A DNA stretch of 64,000 bases from Rugamonas aquatica (GTDB lineage: Bacteria > Pseudomonadota > Gammaproteobacteria > Burkholderiales > Burkholderiaceae_D), in contig NZ_WHUG01000001.1 of NCBI RefSeq assembly GCF_009380215.1, positions 186,001 to 250,000 of the forward strand, read 5' to 3'. The position numbers were made by a program, and so were the translations under genes. Positions within the stretch are counted from its first letter, which is position 1. Every line of letters begins with the position of its first letter. Of this stretch, positions 1 to 9,535 are shown one piece after another. The notes beneath the pieces were generated by a model that saw nothing but the letters and a program-made list of their open reading frames with translations, did no database searches and was not told the origin of the DNA.

Positions 1-2559
1 GCGCAGGAGCAGGCCGCAGCGCCGGCGATGCAGAGCGTCACGGTCGCGGGCATCCGCGCGTCGATGGCGGAATCGTTGAACCAGAAACGCCGCGCCGATT
101 CCTTCGTCGAGGTGATTACCTCCGAAGACATCGGCAAGATGCCGGACAAGAACGTCGCCGATTCGCTGCAGCGCGTGGCCGGCGTGTCGGTGGCGACCGC
201 CGGCGGCACCGAGGGCGGCTTCGGCGAGAACGACCGCGTCAGCCTGCGCGCGACGCCGTCCAATATGACCTTGACGACCTTGAACGGCCATACCGTTTCG
301 TCGGGCGACTGGTTCAACCAGAACATCAACAGCGGCGGGCGCAGCGTCAGCTACTCGCTGTTCCCGGCCGAGATGATAGGCCAGGTGGTGGTGCACAAGA
401 GCTCGCAGGCCGACCTGATCGAAGGCGGCGCGGCCGGCACGGTCGATATCGAAACCCGCAAGCCGCTGAGCTTCAAGCAGAAGCTCACCGCCATCGGCAC
501 GGCCGAAGCCGTCTACGGCACGGGCGCCGGGAAGTTCGATCCGCAGGTGAGCGCCCTGGTCAACTGGAAGAACGACAGCAACACCGTCGGCATCCTGGCG
601 CAAGCCTTCGAGCAGAAGCAATCGCTGCGCCGCTTCGGTCAGGAGTTCCTGTGGTGGGACAAGGTCGAGAATATCGATTCGGCCGCCTTGCTGGCCGCCC
701 ATCCCGACCTGCGCGGCAAATACCTGTCGCTGCTGACCGGCTCGGCCCTGTTCCAGCAGAAACGCGAGCGCCAGGGCGGCAGCCTGGATGTGCAGGTCAA
801 GGTGTCGCAGGACTTTGGCTTCGACATTTCGGGCTTCTACTCGCGCATGAATGCGCGCAATTCCAACGCCAACTACATGCACGCGCCGGTCGATACCATC
901 GGCGGCGGGGCGCTGCCGTCGGCCTACACGATCAGCGGCGACACCGTTACCTCGATCACCTTCCCGGCCGTGTGCTCGGCGCAGAACTGTTCGAAAGCGG
1001 TGTCGTCGGCGCAGCACATCATTGCGCGTCCGTCGTCGTATAGCGATTCCGGCTATGTCAACCTGGACTGGAACTATCGCGCCAGCGATGCGCTCAGCTT
1101 CAAGGGCAAGTTCGGCAAGACCGAGGGCACGGGCTTCTCGCCGGATATCGCCTATGCCGCCAACCAGGCGTATTCGGGCAGCGGCTACACGCTGCACGGC
1201 ATCGACGCGCCGGCCTCGATCTGGGTCGACAACGCCAAGACCTACACGCCACGCACGGTGGAGCCGGTCGGCGGCTGGGCCTTCGAAACCAGCGCCACCG
1301 ACAAGGAAACCTATGGCCAGGTGGACGGCAGTTATGTCACGCCGTGGACCACGCTGCCCAATCTGCGCTTCGGCGTGCGCGCGGCCGACCACAACCGCAT
1401 CCACGAAGGCCGCTCGGGCGATGTGTCCGACGCCGGCAAGACGGTGGCCAACAATCCGGGCGGCCTGACCAGCTACCCATCCAGCCCGCTCTCCAATGTG
1501 CTCGATGGTCCGTGGACGTTCGCGCCCGATGCGGTGGCGGCATGGGGCGACAAATATGTCACCTACCGCAAGACCTACAACGGCCAGTTCGTCATCAGCG
1601 AGAAATCCAAGGCCGCGTATCTGATGGGCGACCTGAATTTCGAGAGCGTGCAGGGCAATGTCGGCGTGCGCTATGTCCGCACCGATGTCGAGGTGGCCAA
1701 CCGTTCGCCGGAAGCCGTGTGGGATCCGGTTCGTACCAACAACCGCTACGGCAACTTCCTGCCGAGCCTGAATCTGCGGCGCGAGCTGGGGCCGGACCTG
1801 ACCTTGCGCGCCTCGGCCAGCCGCACGCTGGCGCGTCCCGACATCGGCACGCTGGGCAATATCGATCTGAACGATCTGACGCTGAACGGCAGCGGCGGCA
1901 ACCCGAACCTCAAGCCCATCATGTCGAACAACTTCGACCTGGGCTTGGAGTGGTACTTCAAGCCGCGTTCGATGGTGTCGGTGGGACTGTACAAGATGCA
2001 GATCGGTTCCTACATCACCTTCGGTTCGTCGCGTGAGCAGTTCTTCAACCGCCGCCAGAACAAGATCACGACCTATGCGATGACGTCGGCGCTGAACACC
2101 AAGGCGGAAGTGCAGGGCCTGGAGCTGCAATACATCCATGACCTGGGCAACGGCTTCGGTTTCAACACCAACTACAGCTATGCCGACGGCAAGGAAACCG
2201 GCCGCGCGCCGACTTCCGCCTGCGCCGAGCATAACAACTGCGACATGGTCGGCACTTCGCGCAATTCGGCCAACGGCGGTGTGTTCTTCGAGAACGCCAA
2301 GTTCAGTGCGCGTATCAACTACAGCTACCGTTCGACTTACTTGAACGGGTTGGACCGCCGTAGCGCGATCTATCAGGGCGGCGTCGGCAACCTGTCGGCA
2401 TCGCTGCAATATGCGATCACCGAGAACCTGAGCCTGTCGTTCGAGGGCAAGAACCTGAACGATCCTATGCTCGTATCGTGGTCCGGCAGCAAGGACCGTC
2501 CGAGCGCTTTCTACAAGAACGGCCGCCAGTTCTTCCTCGGACTGCGCGCCAAGATGTGA
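1..2559 (+). CDS. TonB-dependent outer-membrane receptor (5' end cut)
   Basis: The reading frame is open from the first base, so the signal peptide and any TonB box lie outside the window. The first ~130 visible residues are a plug domain (SFVEVITSEDIGKMPDKN, then DSLQRVAGVSV). The rest is a long beta-barrel rich in alternating aromatic residues, ending in FFLGLRAKM, a typical barrel terminus. The plug sequence resembles the Caulobacter/Xanthomonas carbohydrate-type receptors. It lies directly upstream of a beta-mannosidase, so import of a mannose-containing oligosaccharide is a reasonable inference; the ligand itself cannot be read from the sequence. A strong terminator follows 25 bases after the stop, so it may be transcribed separately from the mannosidase. 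Confidence 0.93.
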   Translation, partial: AQEQAAAPAMQSVTVAGIRASMAESLNQKRRADSFVEVITSEDIGKMPDKNVADSLQRVAGVSVATAGGTEGGFGENDRVSLRATPSNMTLTTLNGHTVSSGDWFNQNINSGGRSVSYSLFPAEMIGQVVVHKSSQADLIEGGAAGTVDIETRKPLSFKQKLTAIGTAEAVYGTGAGKFDPQVSALVNWKNDSNTVGILAQAFEQKQSLRRFGQEFLWWDKVENIDSAALLAAHPDLRGKYLSLLTGSALFQQKRERQGGSLDVQVKVSQDFGFDISGFYSRMNARNSNANYMHAPVDTIGGGALPSAYTISGDTVTSITFPAVCSAQNCSKAVSSAQHIIARPSSYSDSGYVNLDWNYRASDALSFKGKFGKTEGTGFSPDIAYAANQAYSGSGYTLHGIDAPASIWVDNAKTYTPRTVEPVGGWAFETSATDKETYGQVDGSYVTPWTTLPNLRFGVRAADHNRIHEGRSGDVSDAGKTVANNPGGLTSYPSSPLSNVLDGPWTFAPDAVAAWGDKYVTYRKTYNGQFVISEKSKAAYLMGDLNFESVQGNVGVRYVRTDVEVANRSPEAVWDPVRTNNRYGNFLPSLNLRRELGPDLTLRASASRTLARPDIGTLGNIDLNDLTLNGSGGNPNLKPIMSNNFDLGLEWYFKPRSMVSVGLYKMQIGSYITFGSSREQFFNRRQNKITTYAMTSALNTKAEVQGLELQYIHDLGNGFGFNTNYSYADGKETGRAPTSACAEHNNCDMVGTSRNSANGGVFFENAKFSARINYSYRSTYLNGLDRRSAIYQGGVGNLSASLQYAITENLSLSFEGKNLNDPMLVSWSGSKDRPSAFYKNGRQFFLGLRAKM

Positions 2560-2584
2560 TGCACGTTAGCTGGTGCTGACCAGA

Positions 2585-2619
2585 AGATCTGAACCCCTCG
2601 CCGGGTTCAGGTCTTTTTT
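2585..2619 (+). terminator. Rho-independent terminator after the TonB receptor
   Basis: A 12-bp stem (AGATCTGAACCC with GGGTTCAGGTCT, one T-G wobble) closes a 6-base loop and is followed by a run of T residues. It sits between the receptor stop and the mannosidase start. Confidence 0.85.
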
Positions 2620-2665
2620 GCCTTGGGCCCATAATCCCGTAATACTGAATGAAAATTCCGCAACC

Positions 2666-5257
2666 ATGACTTCTATTGTTTCCCTGTGCTCCCACGCCGA
2701 CGGCATGCTGGCGCGTGACTGGCAGTTCCGCCTGCTGCCTTCCGATCCCCAGGCCGCAGGCCGTGCCGCGCTCACCCAATGGCATGCGGCCAGTGTGCCC
2801 GGCCATGTGCACACCGATCTGCTGGCCTTGAAGCTGATCGCCGATCCCTACCAGGAGCATGAGGAAGCGGGGTTGCAATGGATAGGCAACGCGGGCTGGG
2901 AATATCGTTTGCGCTTCGACGTGGATGCGGCGACGCTGACGCATGGGCGCCAGCATCTGGTGCTGGATGGCGTCGATACCTTTGCCGATATCTGGCTTAA
3001 TGGCGTCAAGCTGCGGTCGACGGCCAATGCCTTCCGCAGCTGGCGCCTGAATGTGCGCGGCATGTTGAAGGCCTGCGGCAATGAGCTGCTGGTGCAGCTG
3101 CATTCGCCTATCGGCCGCATGCTGCCGGCGGTGCAGGCGATGCCGCACAAGTTGCAGGGCAATTATCCGTCGCCGTACGGCGATGAACCGCGCGATGCGA
3201 TGACGGCCAACTTCGTGCGCAAGCCCGGCTATCACTATGGCTGGGACTGGGGGCCGCGCTTTGTTACGGCGGGCATCTGGCGTGCGGTGAGGCTGGAGAC
3301 GGGTGATGTGGCGCGTCTGGCCGAGTTGCATGTGCAGCAGCTGGAGGTGAACGCGGAGCTGGCGCGCTTGAATGTGCAGTGCTCGCTGCGGCTGGACCGG
3401 GCCGCGCCGCTGAAGCTGCAACTGACGCTGATCGACCCGGACGGGCAGCAGGTGCGCAGCATCACGCGCTTGCTGGCGATGCAGGCGGGGATGCAGCGGG
3501 AGCAGTTCGCGGTGCAGGTCGATCGTCCGCGCCGCTGGTTCCCCAATGGTTATGGCGAGGCTGCGCTTTACACGCTGGTGGTGCAGATCAGCGATGCGAA
3601 TGGCGTGGTGCTGGAGCAGCGTCGCCGTGTAGGCTTGCGCAGCGTGGAGTTGCGCAGGGCGAGAGACCAGTGGGGGCGGCAGTTCCATTTTGTCGTCAAC
3701 GGGATTTCGGTGTTCGCCAAGGGCGCCAATGTGATTCCTTTCGATATGTTCCCCAACCGTGTGAGTTCGGCGGCGATGCGCGGGATATTGAAGTCGGCGC
3801 AGAAGGCCAACATGAATATGCTGCGTAACTGGGGCGGCGGCTATTACGAGTGCGATGAGTTCTACGATATCGCCGACGAGCTTGGCCTGATGGTTTGGCA
3901 GGACTTCATGTTCGGAGGCGGCGTGGTGCCTGCCTACGATGCGCGCTTCCGCAACAATGTGCTGTTCGAGGCTGTGCAGCAGGTGCGCCGCTTGCGCGAC
4001 CACGCTTGCGTCGTGCTCTGGTGCGGCAATAACGAGGAGGAGACGGCGTGGAAGGATTGGGGCATCGGCGCCAAGCTGAAGGCCGAGGCGCCGGAGTTTG
4101 CCGCCACTGTCTGGGACGGCTATGTGCAGTTGTTCGGCACGCTGCTGCGCAAGGTTGTGGCCAAAAATGGCGGCGGCATGGGGTATTTGTCTAGCTCGCC
4201 TAGCAATGATCTGGATGGGCCAGCCAATGATTCCAACAATGGCGACAAGCACTACTGGGATGTGTGGGCGGGCTCGAAGCCGGTGGAGGAGTATCAGCGG
4301 GAGACGCCGCGCTTCATGTCGGAGTTCGGCTTGCAGGCTTGGCCGGTGGCGGCCACCATCGATAGTGTGATTGCACGCAAGCATCAGCAGATCGATTCGA
4401 CGGAAGTGCGGGCGCATCAGAAGTTTCTGGCGGGGGCAGGCAATGACAGGATCTTGCATTACATCCGCGCCAATTATCGCGAGCCGGCCGGCTTTGCCGA
4501 TTTTGTCTACCTGAGTCAGGTGATGCAGGCGGAGGGGATTGAGCTGGCTAGTTTGCATCATCGCGCCAGCATGCCGCGTACGATGGGCTCGCTTTATTGG
4601 CAGCTCAATGATGTGTGGCCGGGAGCTTCGTGGGCCAGCGTCGATTATTACGGACGTTGGAAGGCGCTGCAATTCCATACGCGCAGGTTCTTTGCGCCGG
4701 TAATCGTCGCCGCCAGCCGCGACGGGGGCGTTACCCGTGCGACGCTGGTGTCGGACAGCCAGCAGACGCAGATCGGCGAGCTGCGCATGCGGGTGATGGA
4801 CATGCATGGCCGTTGCCTGCGCGAGGAATCCGAGCAGCACGTGATGCGGCCCGTTGCGGTGGTGCAGGTGGCGAGCTACTGCGACGATTATCTTCTGGGG
4901 CAGTTGGATCCGCGCCGTCATGTGGCGGTGTTCGAGTTGACTCTTGGCGGCCAGGTGGTGTCGCGCAGCGTGGTCTACTTCGTGGCGGCCAAGGAGTTGG
5001 ACTTGCCGGATCCGGGCCTGCATGCCGAGTTGAGCGAGCAGGGCGACCATGTGCGGCTCGAACTGTCGTGCAAGGCGCTGGCGCGTGCGGTGTGGGTGGA
5101 GTTCGAGGGTCTGGACGTGGAACTATCGGACAACGCGCTGACCTTGCTGCCGGGCGAGCAGCGCGTGCTGCGCGTCAGCGGCGCGGGCGGCGCCGGCGCC
5201 AGCATCGCCGATCTGCGCCGCTGCCTGAAGCTGCGCCACCTGGGCGCTGCAGTCTGA
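2666..5257 (+). CDS. GH2 beta-mannosidase
   Basis: This 863-residue protein would hydrolyse terminal beta-mannose (EC 3.2.1.25). The order is N-terminal sugar-binding domain, immunoglobulin-like domain, TIM barrel, C-terminal domains. Family signatures are NMLRNWGGGYYECDEFYD, the acid/base in WCGNNE (Glu457), the nucleophile in FMSEFG (Glu553), and YWQLNDVWPGASW. Length fits the family. I start at the ATG at 2666 because the upstream in-frame codons run through the preceding terminator. No signal peptide is visible, so it probably acts in the cytoplasm or leaves by another route. With the GH92 enzyme it points to breakdown of an N-glycan- or mannan-like substrate. Confidence 0.93.
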   Translation: MTSIVSLCSHADGMLARDWQFRLLPSDPQAAGRAALTQWHAASVPGHVHTDLLALKLIADPYQEHEEAGLQWIGNAGWEYRLRFDVDAATLTHGRQHLVLDGVDTFADIWLNGVKLRSTANAFRSWRLNVRGMLKACGNELLVQLHSPIGRMLPAVQAMPHKLQGNYPSPYGDEPRDAMTANFVRKPGYHYGWDWGPRFVTAGIWRAVRLETGDVARLAELHVQQLEVNAELARLNVQCSLRLDRAAPLKLQLTLIDPDGQQVRSITRLLAMQAGMQREQFAVQVDRPRRWFPNGYGEAALYTLVVQISDANGVVLEQRRRVGLRSVELRRARDQWGRQFHFVVNGISVFAKGANVIPFDMFPNRVSSAAMRGILKSAQKANMNMLRNWGGGYYECDEFYDIADELGLMVWQDFMFGGGVVPAYDARFRNNVLFEAVQQVRRLRDHACVVLWCGNNEEETAWKDWGIGAKLKAEAPEFAATVWDGYVQLFGTLLRKVVAKNGGGMGYLSSSPSNDLDGPANDSNNGDKHYWDVWAGSKPVEEYQRETPRFMSEFGLQAWPVAATIDSVIARKHQQIDSTEVRAHQKFLAGAGNDRILHYIRANYREPAGFADFVYLSQVMQAEGIELASLHHRASMPRTMGSLYWQLNDVWPGASWASVDYYGRWKALQFHTRRFFAPVIVAASRDGGVTRATLVSDSQQTQIGELRMRVMDMHGRCLREESEQHVMRPVAVVQVASYCDDYLLGQLDPRRHVAVFELTLGGQVVSRSVVYFVAAKELDLPDPGLHAELSEQGDHVRLELSCKALARAVWVEFEGLDVELSDNALTLLPGEQRVLRVSGAGGAGASIADLRRCLKLRHLGAAV

Positions 5258-5302
5258 TGGTTCGGGAATGGCAGGATATGTATGGGGGTTCGCAAAAATC
5301 GG

Positions 5303-5515
5303 GGTTTTACTAACCGCTGCTAACCTACTCTAAGGCGTACTACCGGGTGCTAACGCTTACTAAAATTTCCGTACCGATCGCTAATCGATACTAAAAATTT
5401 TTGACCTCTATTCGTTAGCATCGGTTAGCAGCAGTTAGTACCCGATTAGTGCGGACTCGGATGAAATATCGATGGTTATCATGAGGTAGTAGTGGTTAGC
5501 GCGTTTTAGTAAAAC
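5303..5515. repeat. AT-rich array of GCTAAC/TTAGTA repeats with inverted arms
   Basis: This spacer between two convergent genes is much richer in A+T than its surroundings. It carries many copies of a short motif: CTAAC or ACTAA in the left half, GTTAG or TTAGT in the right half. Arms 5309-5325 and 5423-5439 are inverted repeats (16 of 17 match). Arms 5373-5388 and 5412-5425 are a second, nested pair. It ends in a perfect 13-bp palindrome GTTTTAGTAAAAC (5503-5515), and GTTTTACTAAC occurs near its left end. It could be a long RNA hairpin, a multi-operator array or a mobile remnant. No function is assigned. Confidence 0.75.
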
Positions 5516-5550
5516 CCGAAAAAAAGCGAACCACCCCCTGTATCCTCCGG

Positions 5551-6816
5551 TCATTCCTTCGGGCGGACGCCCGGCAGCGGGATGCGGCGTACCAGCAGCA
5601 TCGCGGGCACGGCGCTGAGCAGCACCCACAGGAAGAAATGCTGGTAGCCCAGCGCCGCCTGGATGTCGCCGCTGACCACTTTGAAGATGACGAAGCCCAG
5701 CTGCATGATGCCCGACGCCAGCGCGTAGTGCGCGGCGCTGTATTTCCCCACCGATAGCACCTGGATGATGAACAGGATCAGGCCGACGAAGCCGAAGCCG
5801 TAGCCGAACATCTCCACGCTTACCGCCGCCGTGATGACCCACAAATCGCTCGGCATTTGCGTGCTCAGGAAGTAGAACACCAGATTGGGCAGGTTCACCG
5901 CCAGCACCAGCCAGATCAGCGCCCGGCGCAGGCCCAGCCACGCGGCGAAGTAGCCGCCGCCCAGGCTGCCCAGGATGAAGGTCAGCGTCCCTGCCGTGCC
6001 ATAGACCGAACCGATCTGCCCCGTACTCAAGCCCAGCCCGCCCAACTCCCGCGCCTCGCGCAGGAACAGCGGCGCGATGGTCTGCACCTGCGCCTCGCCC
6101 GCGCGGAACAAGATGATGAACACCACGCACAGCCAGATGTCCGGCTTGTGGAAGAAATCGCGGAACACATCGCGCAGCGTCTCGCCCGCGCTCATCTCCG
6201 ACTTGGCGGGCGCGGCCGTGTGCGGGATCGCCACCGTATGGTAGGCGCCGATCGCCAGCATGATGGCCGCCAGCAGCAGGAAGATGATGGACCACGCCAC
6301 CCGCACCGTGAACCGGTTCTCCAGATAACCAGCCAGTATCACCAGCCCGCCGAGCGAGATGAACTTGCCCGCGTTGAAGAACGCACCGCACCAGCCCGCG
6401 TAACGGGCTTGCTGGTGCTCGTTCAGGTGCATGATGTAGAGCCCGTCGGCGGCGATGTCGTGGGTGGCCGCCGACAGCGAAGCCAGCATGAACACCGCGA
6501 TGCAGGCGGCAAAGTAGCCGGGCAGCTGCAAGGCCAGCGCGACCAGCCCGAAAGCGCAGCCGGTGATCCACTGGCAGACGATGACCGTGCTTTTCTTGTT
6601 CGATGTCAGCTCCAGCAGCGGGCTCCACAACGGCTTGATGACCCAGGCCAGGCCGAGGAAACCGGTCCAGTGCGTGATCTGCTCGTTCGCTATGTGCAGG
6701 CTCTTGAACATCAGGCTGGCGACCAGGGCGACCGCGTAGAACGGCAATCCCTCGGCCAGATACAGGCTGGTGATCCAGCGCAGCGGATGGCGCATGTTGT
6801 CGGTGTGGTGATCCAT
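5551..6816 (-). CDS. MFS permease, AmpG-like
   Basis: A 421-residue integral membrane protein with about 12 predicted helices. The N terminus (SLYLAEGLPFYAVALVASL, then WVIKPLWSPLLE) is typical of the AmpG branch of the major facilitator superfamily, whose founding member imports anhydro-muropeptides. AmpG-like permeases in carbohydrate loci often carry sugars instead. It is the last gene of the leftward operon behind GH92 and GH97, so uptake of a released sugar or oligosaccharide is inferred. The start is preceded by a weak Shine-Dalgarno (GGAAAG). Confidence 0.85.
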   Translation of the reverse strand: MDHHTDNMRHPLRWITSLYLAEGLPFYAVALVASLMFKSLHIANEQITHWTGFLGLAWVIKPLWSPLLELTSNKKSTVIVCQWITGCAFGLVALALQLPGYFAACIAVFMLASLSAATHDIAADGLYIMHLNEHQQARYAGWCGAFFNAGKFISLGGLVILAGYLENRFTVRVAWSIIFLLLAAIMLAIGAYHTVAIPHTAAPAKSEMSAGETLRDVFRDFFHKPDIWLCVVFIILFRAGEAQVQTIAPLFLREARELGGLGLSTGQIGSVYGTAGTLTFILGSLGGGYFAAWLGLRRALIWLVLAVNLPNLVFYFLSTQMPSDLWVITAAVSVEMFGYGFGFVGLILFIIQVLSVGKYSAAHYALASGIMQLGFVIFKVVSGDIQAALGYQHFFLWVLLSAVPAMLLVRRIPLPGVRPKE

Positions 6817-6938
6817 CGTCGGTCTTTCCGGAAAAGCGCGGCGTACGGGCGTGACGCGGCCGGCCCGTGTGGCTACGGGCCGGTGCTGCGGACGGTGAGG
6901 GAATTCCCGGCGCTGGCCGGGATGAGGCTGGAAGACGC

Positions 6939-9401
6939 TTACGGCGCCGGGCTGGCGCCCGGTTCAGGCGGCACGCTGGCGGGGCTGCTGCCCCAGTGTG
7001 CCGCAGCCGGGTCGGTGGACAGTTGCATGCGCAGTTGGCCGCCGCGTTGCAGTTGTTCCCAATCCAGCCAGACCTTGTCGTGCGGACGGGCGTTCCAGCT
7101 CAGCTGCGTGACGAAGGAGGGCTGCGCCGCCGGAGACAGGGCCGACGTGGTGGCTGGCAAGCCATCCTTCTCGATGCTCAGCTGCTTGCCGTTGCCCAGG
7201 TCGACCTGCGCCTTGGCGAACTTCGGCTCGTGCAGCAGGAAGCGGCCGCTGCCCGGCGTGGACGGGTAGATGCCCAACGCGCTGAACACATACCAGGCCG
7301 ACATGGTGCCCAGATCGTCGTTGCCGGTGACGCCGTTGGGCGCGTTGCTGAACAGGGTCTCGGCGGCGCGCAGCACGGTCGTGGTCTTCCACGGTTGGCC
7401 GATCAGCGTGTACATCCACGGCGCGTGCAGGTCAGGCTCGTTGTTCGGATTGTAGTGGTACTGGTTGTAGTAGTTGTACGCGCCCATCACCCATTCCTTG
7501 CGCACCGCCTGGAAGGGATCGGCGCGCAGCGCGTCGTAGGCGAAGAAGGCGTCAAGCCGGCGCGCGGTCTGCTCGCGTCCGCCCATCGCCTTGACCATGC
7601 CGCCCACGTCCTGCTGCACCAGCCATTGATACTGCCATGCCGTGCCTTCGTGGAAGCCGTGCTCGGCGCGTGGCGTGTAGCTGCCGTCGATTTCGGTGTA
7701 CCACTGGCCGTCGCTGGTCTTGGCGCGTGGGAAGCCCTGGAATCCCAGCGCCTTGTCCTGCGCGCTGGTGTCCCACACATTGCGCCAGTTGCCGGCGCGC
7801 TTGCGCAGCAGCGCCGCGTCATCCTTCTTGCCCAGCGCCTCGGCCATGAAGGCCAGCGCGCCGTCGGCCTGCGCGTATTCCATCGTGGCCGAACCGCCGT
7901 GGTGTGGATCGACATCCATGCCCTTGGCGCGGAACGACAGGTCGTACTGCACGTAGCCCTTGGACAGGTAGCTCGGATTGCCGGCGCGGCCTTCGTTGCG
8001 GCTGCCGAACGGCGGCACGCCGAAGGCGTTTTCACGCAGCGCCGCGTAGGCTTGCTGCTCGCGGCCCTTCAGCGCGCCGTAGCGCCACAGGTCGACCAGG
8101 AAAGGCGTGACCGGGTCGCCCGTCATCACGTTCGATTCGAAATTGGCGTAGCCCCAGCGCGGCAGCCAGCCACCCTGGTCGCGGATCTTCAGCACGGAAT
8201 CGGCGATGTCGCGTGCGCGCTCGGGACGCAGCAGGGCGATCAGCTGGTTCTGTGCGCGGTAGGTGTCCCACAGCGAGAAGAATTCGTAGTAGGTGGACTT
8301 GCCGGACGAATGAATGCGGTCGTCGTAGCCGCGATAGCGGCCGTCGCTGTCGTTACCGGTCAGCGGTTGCAGCAGCGAGTGGTACAGCGCGGTGTAGAAC
8401 ACGGTGCGCTGGTTCTGGTCCGCGCCTTCGATGTTGACCGACTTGAGTTCCTGCTGCCACGCCTGCTGCGCCTGCTCGCGCATCTGGTCGAAGCTGCGCG
8501 GCGCGCCCTGGGCGTAAGCGTCGGCGCGCAGGTTGCGGCGGGCGCCATCGGCGTCCACGTGCGAGATGGCGCTGATCGCCGTCACGGCCTTGCCGTCCTT
8601 GACGTCGAAGGTGAACCAGGCGCCGTGCGGGCGGCTGTCGCCTTGCTGGCTCAGCAGCTTGGAGCCGGGCAGGCCGCCGTTTTCATTCCATACGCCGTGG
8701 GCGCTGAACGGGCGGTCGAATTCCATGCGGAACCAGGTGGCGTACTGGGCGCCGCCGCAGAAGCTGCGGGTGACGATCTTGCCTTCGATGCTGTGGTCGT
8801 CGACCACGCGCAGGCTGCTGCCGACCACCGAGTGGCGTTCGTTGGCCTGGCCCAGGTTGACCAGCACATGGCCCTGCGCGGTGCCCGGCGCGAAGGTGTA
8901 GCGTTCGGCGGCGGCGCGGGTCAGCGCGGTGGTCTCGGCGACGATGCCGCCGTAGCTGGTCAGCTTGACCTTGAAGTAGCCGGCTTCGCCGACTTCGCCG
9001 TCATGGGTGTAGTCGGCGGCGTATTTCTTGTGGTCGAAGCTGCCGGGTTTGCTGGTGTCGAAGTTGCCGCCGGGGCCGATGCTGCCGGTGACGGGCAGCA
9101 CGGACAGCTGGCCGCCTTGCTCCCAGCAGCCGGCGCCGGACAGGAAGAAGTGGCCGAAGCCGCGTATCTTGGGATCGGTGTAGTGCCAGCCGGCGTAGTG
9201 CTCGCCGATGGGGCTGACTTGCAGCATGCCGAACGGCGCCGATGCGCCGGGGAAGGTGTTGCCGTCGTCCTGGGTGCCGATGAAGGTGTTGACCGGCGCG
9301 GCCGACGCGACAGGCGCGGCGGCCTGGCTGATGCAGGCGGTGCCGAGCAGGGCGCCTGTCAGCAGCGGCAGCAGGGATTTGGACGGTGGGAAGATGTGCA
9401 T
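6939..9401 (-). CDS. GH92 exo-alpha-mannosidase, secreted
   Basis: This 820-residue protein has an N-terminal Sec signal (about residues 1-28, hydrophobic core then SQAAA). The GH92 N-terminal beta-sandwich opens with VNTFIGTQDDGNTFPGASAP. The (alpha/alpha)6 catalytic domain carries NNEPDLHAPW (the NEP Glu is the general acid in characterised members) and GNDDLGTMSAWYVFSALG (Asp residues supply the base). GH92 enzymes are calcium-dependent exo-alpha-mannosidases. GAGGAA precedes the ATG. It complements the GH2 beta-mannosidase, so both alpha and beta mannosyl bonds can be cut. An operator-like palindrome lies upstream at 9508-9518. Confidence 0.95.
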   Translation of the reverse strand: MHIFPPSKSLLPLLTGALLGTACISQAAAPVASAAPVNTFIGTQDDGNTFPGASAPFGMLQVSPIGEHYAGWHYTDPKIRGFGHFFLSGAGCWEQGGQLSVLPVTGSIGPGGNFDTSKPGSFDHKKYAADYTHDGEVGEAGYFKVKLTSYGGIVAETTALTRAAAERYTFAPGTAQGHVLVNLGQANERHSVVGSSLRVVDDHSIEGKIVTRSFCGGAQYATWFRMEFDRPFSAHGVWNENGGLPGSKLLSQQGDSRPHGAWFTFDVKDGKAVTAISAISHVDADGARRNLRADAYAQGAPRSFDQMREQAQQAWQQELKSVNIEGADQNQRTVFYTALYHSLLQPLTGNDSDGRYRGYDDRIHSSGKSTYYEFFSLWDTYRAQNQLIALLRPERARDIADSVLKIRDQGGWLPRWGYANFESNVMTGDPVTPFLVDLWRYGALKGREQQAYAALRENAFGVPPFGSRNEGRAGNPSYLSKGYVQYDLSFRAKGMDVDPHHGGSATMEYAQADGALAFMAEALGKKDDAALLRKRAGNWRNVWDTSAQDKALGFQGFPRAKTSDGQWYTEIDGSYTPRAEHGFHEGTAWQYQWLVQQDVGGMVKAMGGREQTARRLDAFFAYDALRADPFQAVRKEWVMGAYNYYNQYHYNPNNEPDLHAPWMYTLIGQPWKTTTVLRAAETLFSNAPNGVTGNDDLGTMSAWYVFSALGIYPSTPGSGRFLLHEPKFAKAQVDLGNGKQLSIEKDGLPATTSALSPAAQPSFVTQLSWNARPHDKVWLDWEQLQRGGQLRMQLSTDPAAAHWGSSPASVPPEPGASPAP

Positions 9402-9507
9402 TACGGTTTCCTCAGTGTGCGGGTGTCAAATTGCATATGCTTGAATGTATAGCATCGGCAAAAAACGGGGTCAACGCGGGCGGAAAAACGGCGGGCAGTT
9501 TAACGGC

Positions 9508-9518
9508 TTTTAGTAAAC
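9508..9518. promoter_or_regulatory. Operator-like palindrome TTTTAGTAAAC
   Basis: TTTTAGTAAAC lies in the 134-bp gap upstream of the GH92 gene. It closely matches GTTTTAGTAAAAC at 5503-5515 and the TTTAGTGAA/TTCACTAAA pair ahead of the sugar symporter. A shared local sugar regulator is inferred; no regulator gene is visible in this cluster. Confidence 0.45.
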
Positions 9519-9535
9519 ACGGCCCGCCGTGGCGC

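Noticed and set aside
2465..5050. 861-codon open frame antisense to the mannosidase
   Set aside because: Shadow of the GH2 gene; His/Arg-rich translation, no recognisable family, and it runs through the terminator at 2585-2619.
6867..9452. 861-codon open frame antisense to GH92
   Set aside because: Shadow of the GH92 gene, which has signal peptide and catalytic motifs on the other strand.
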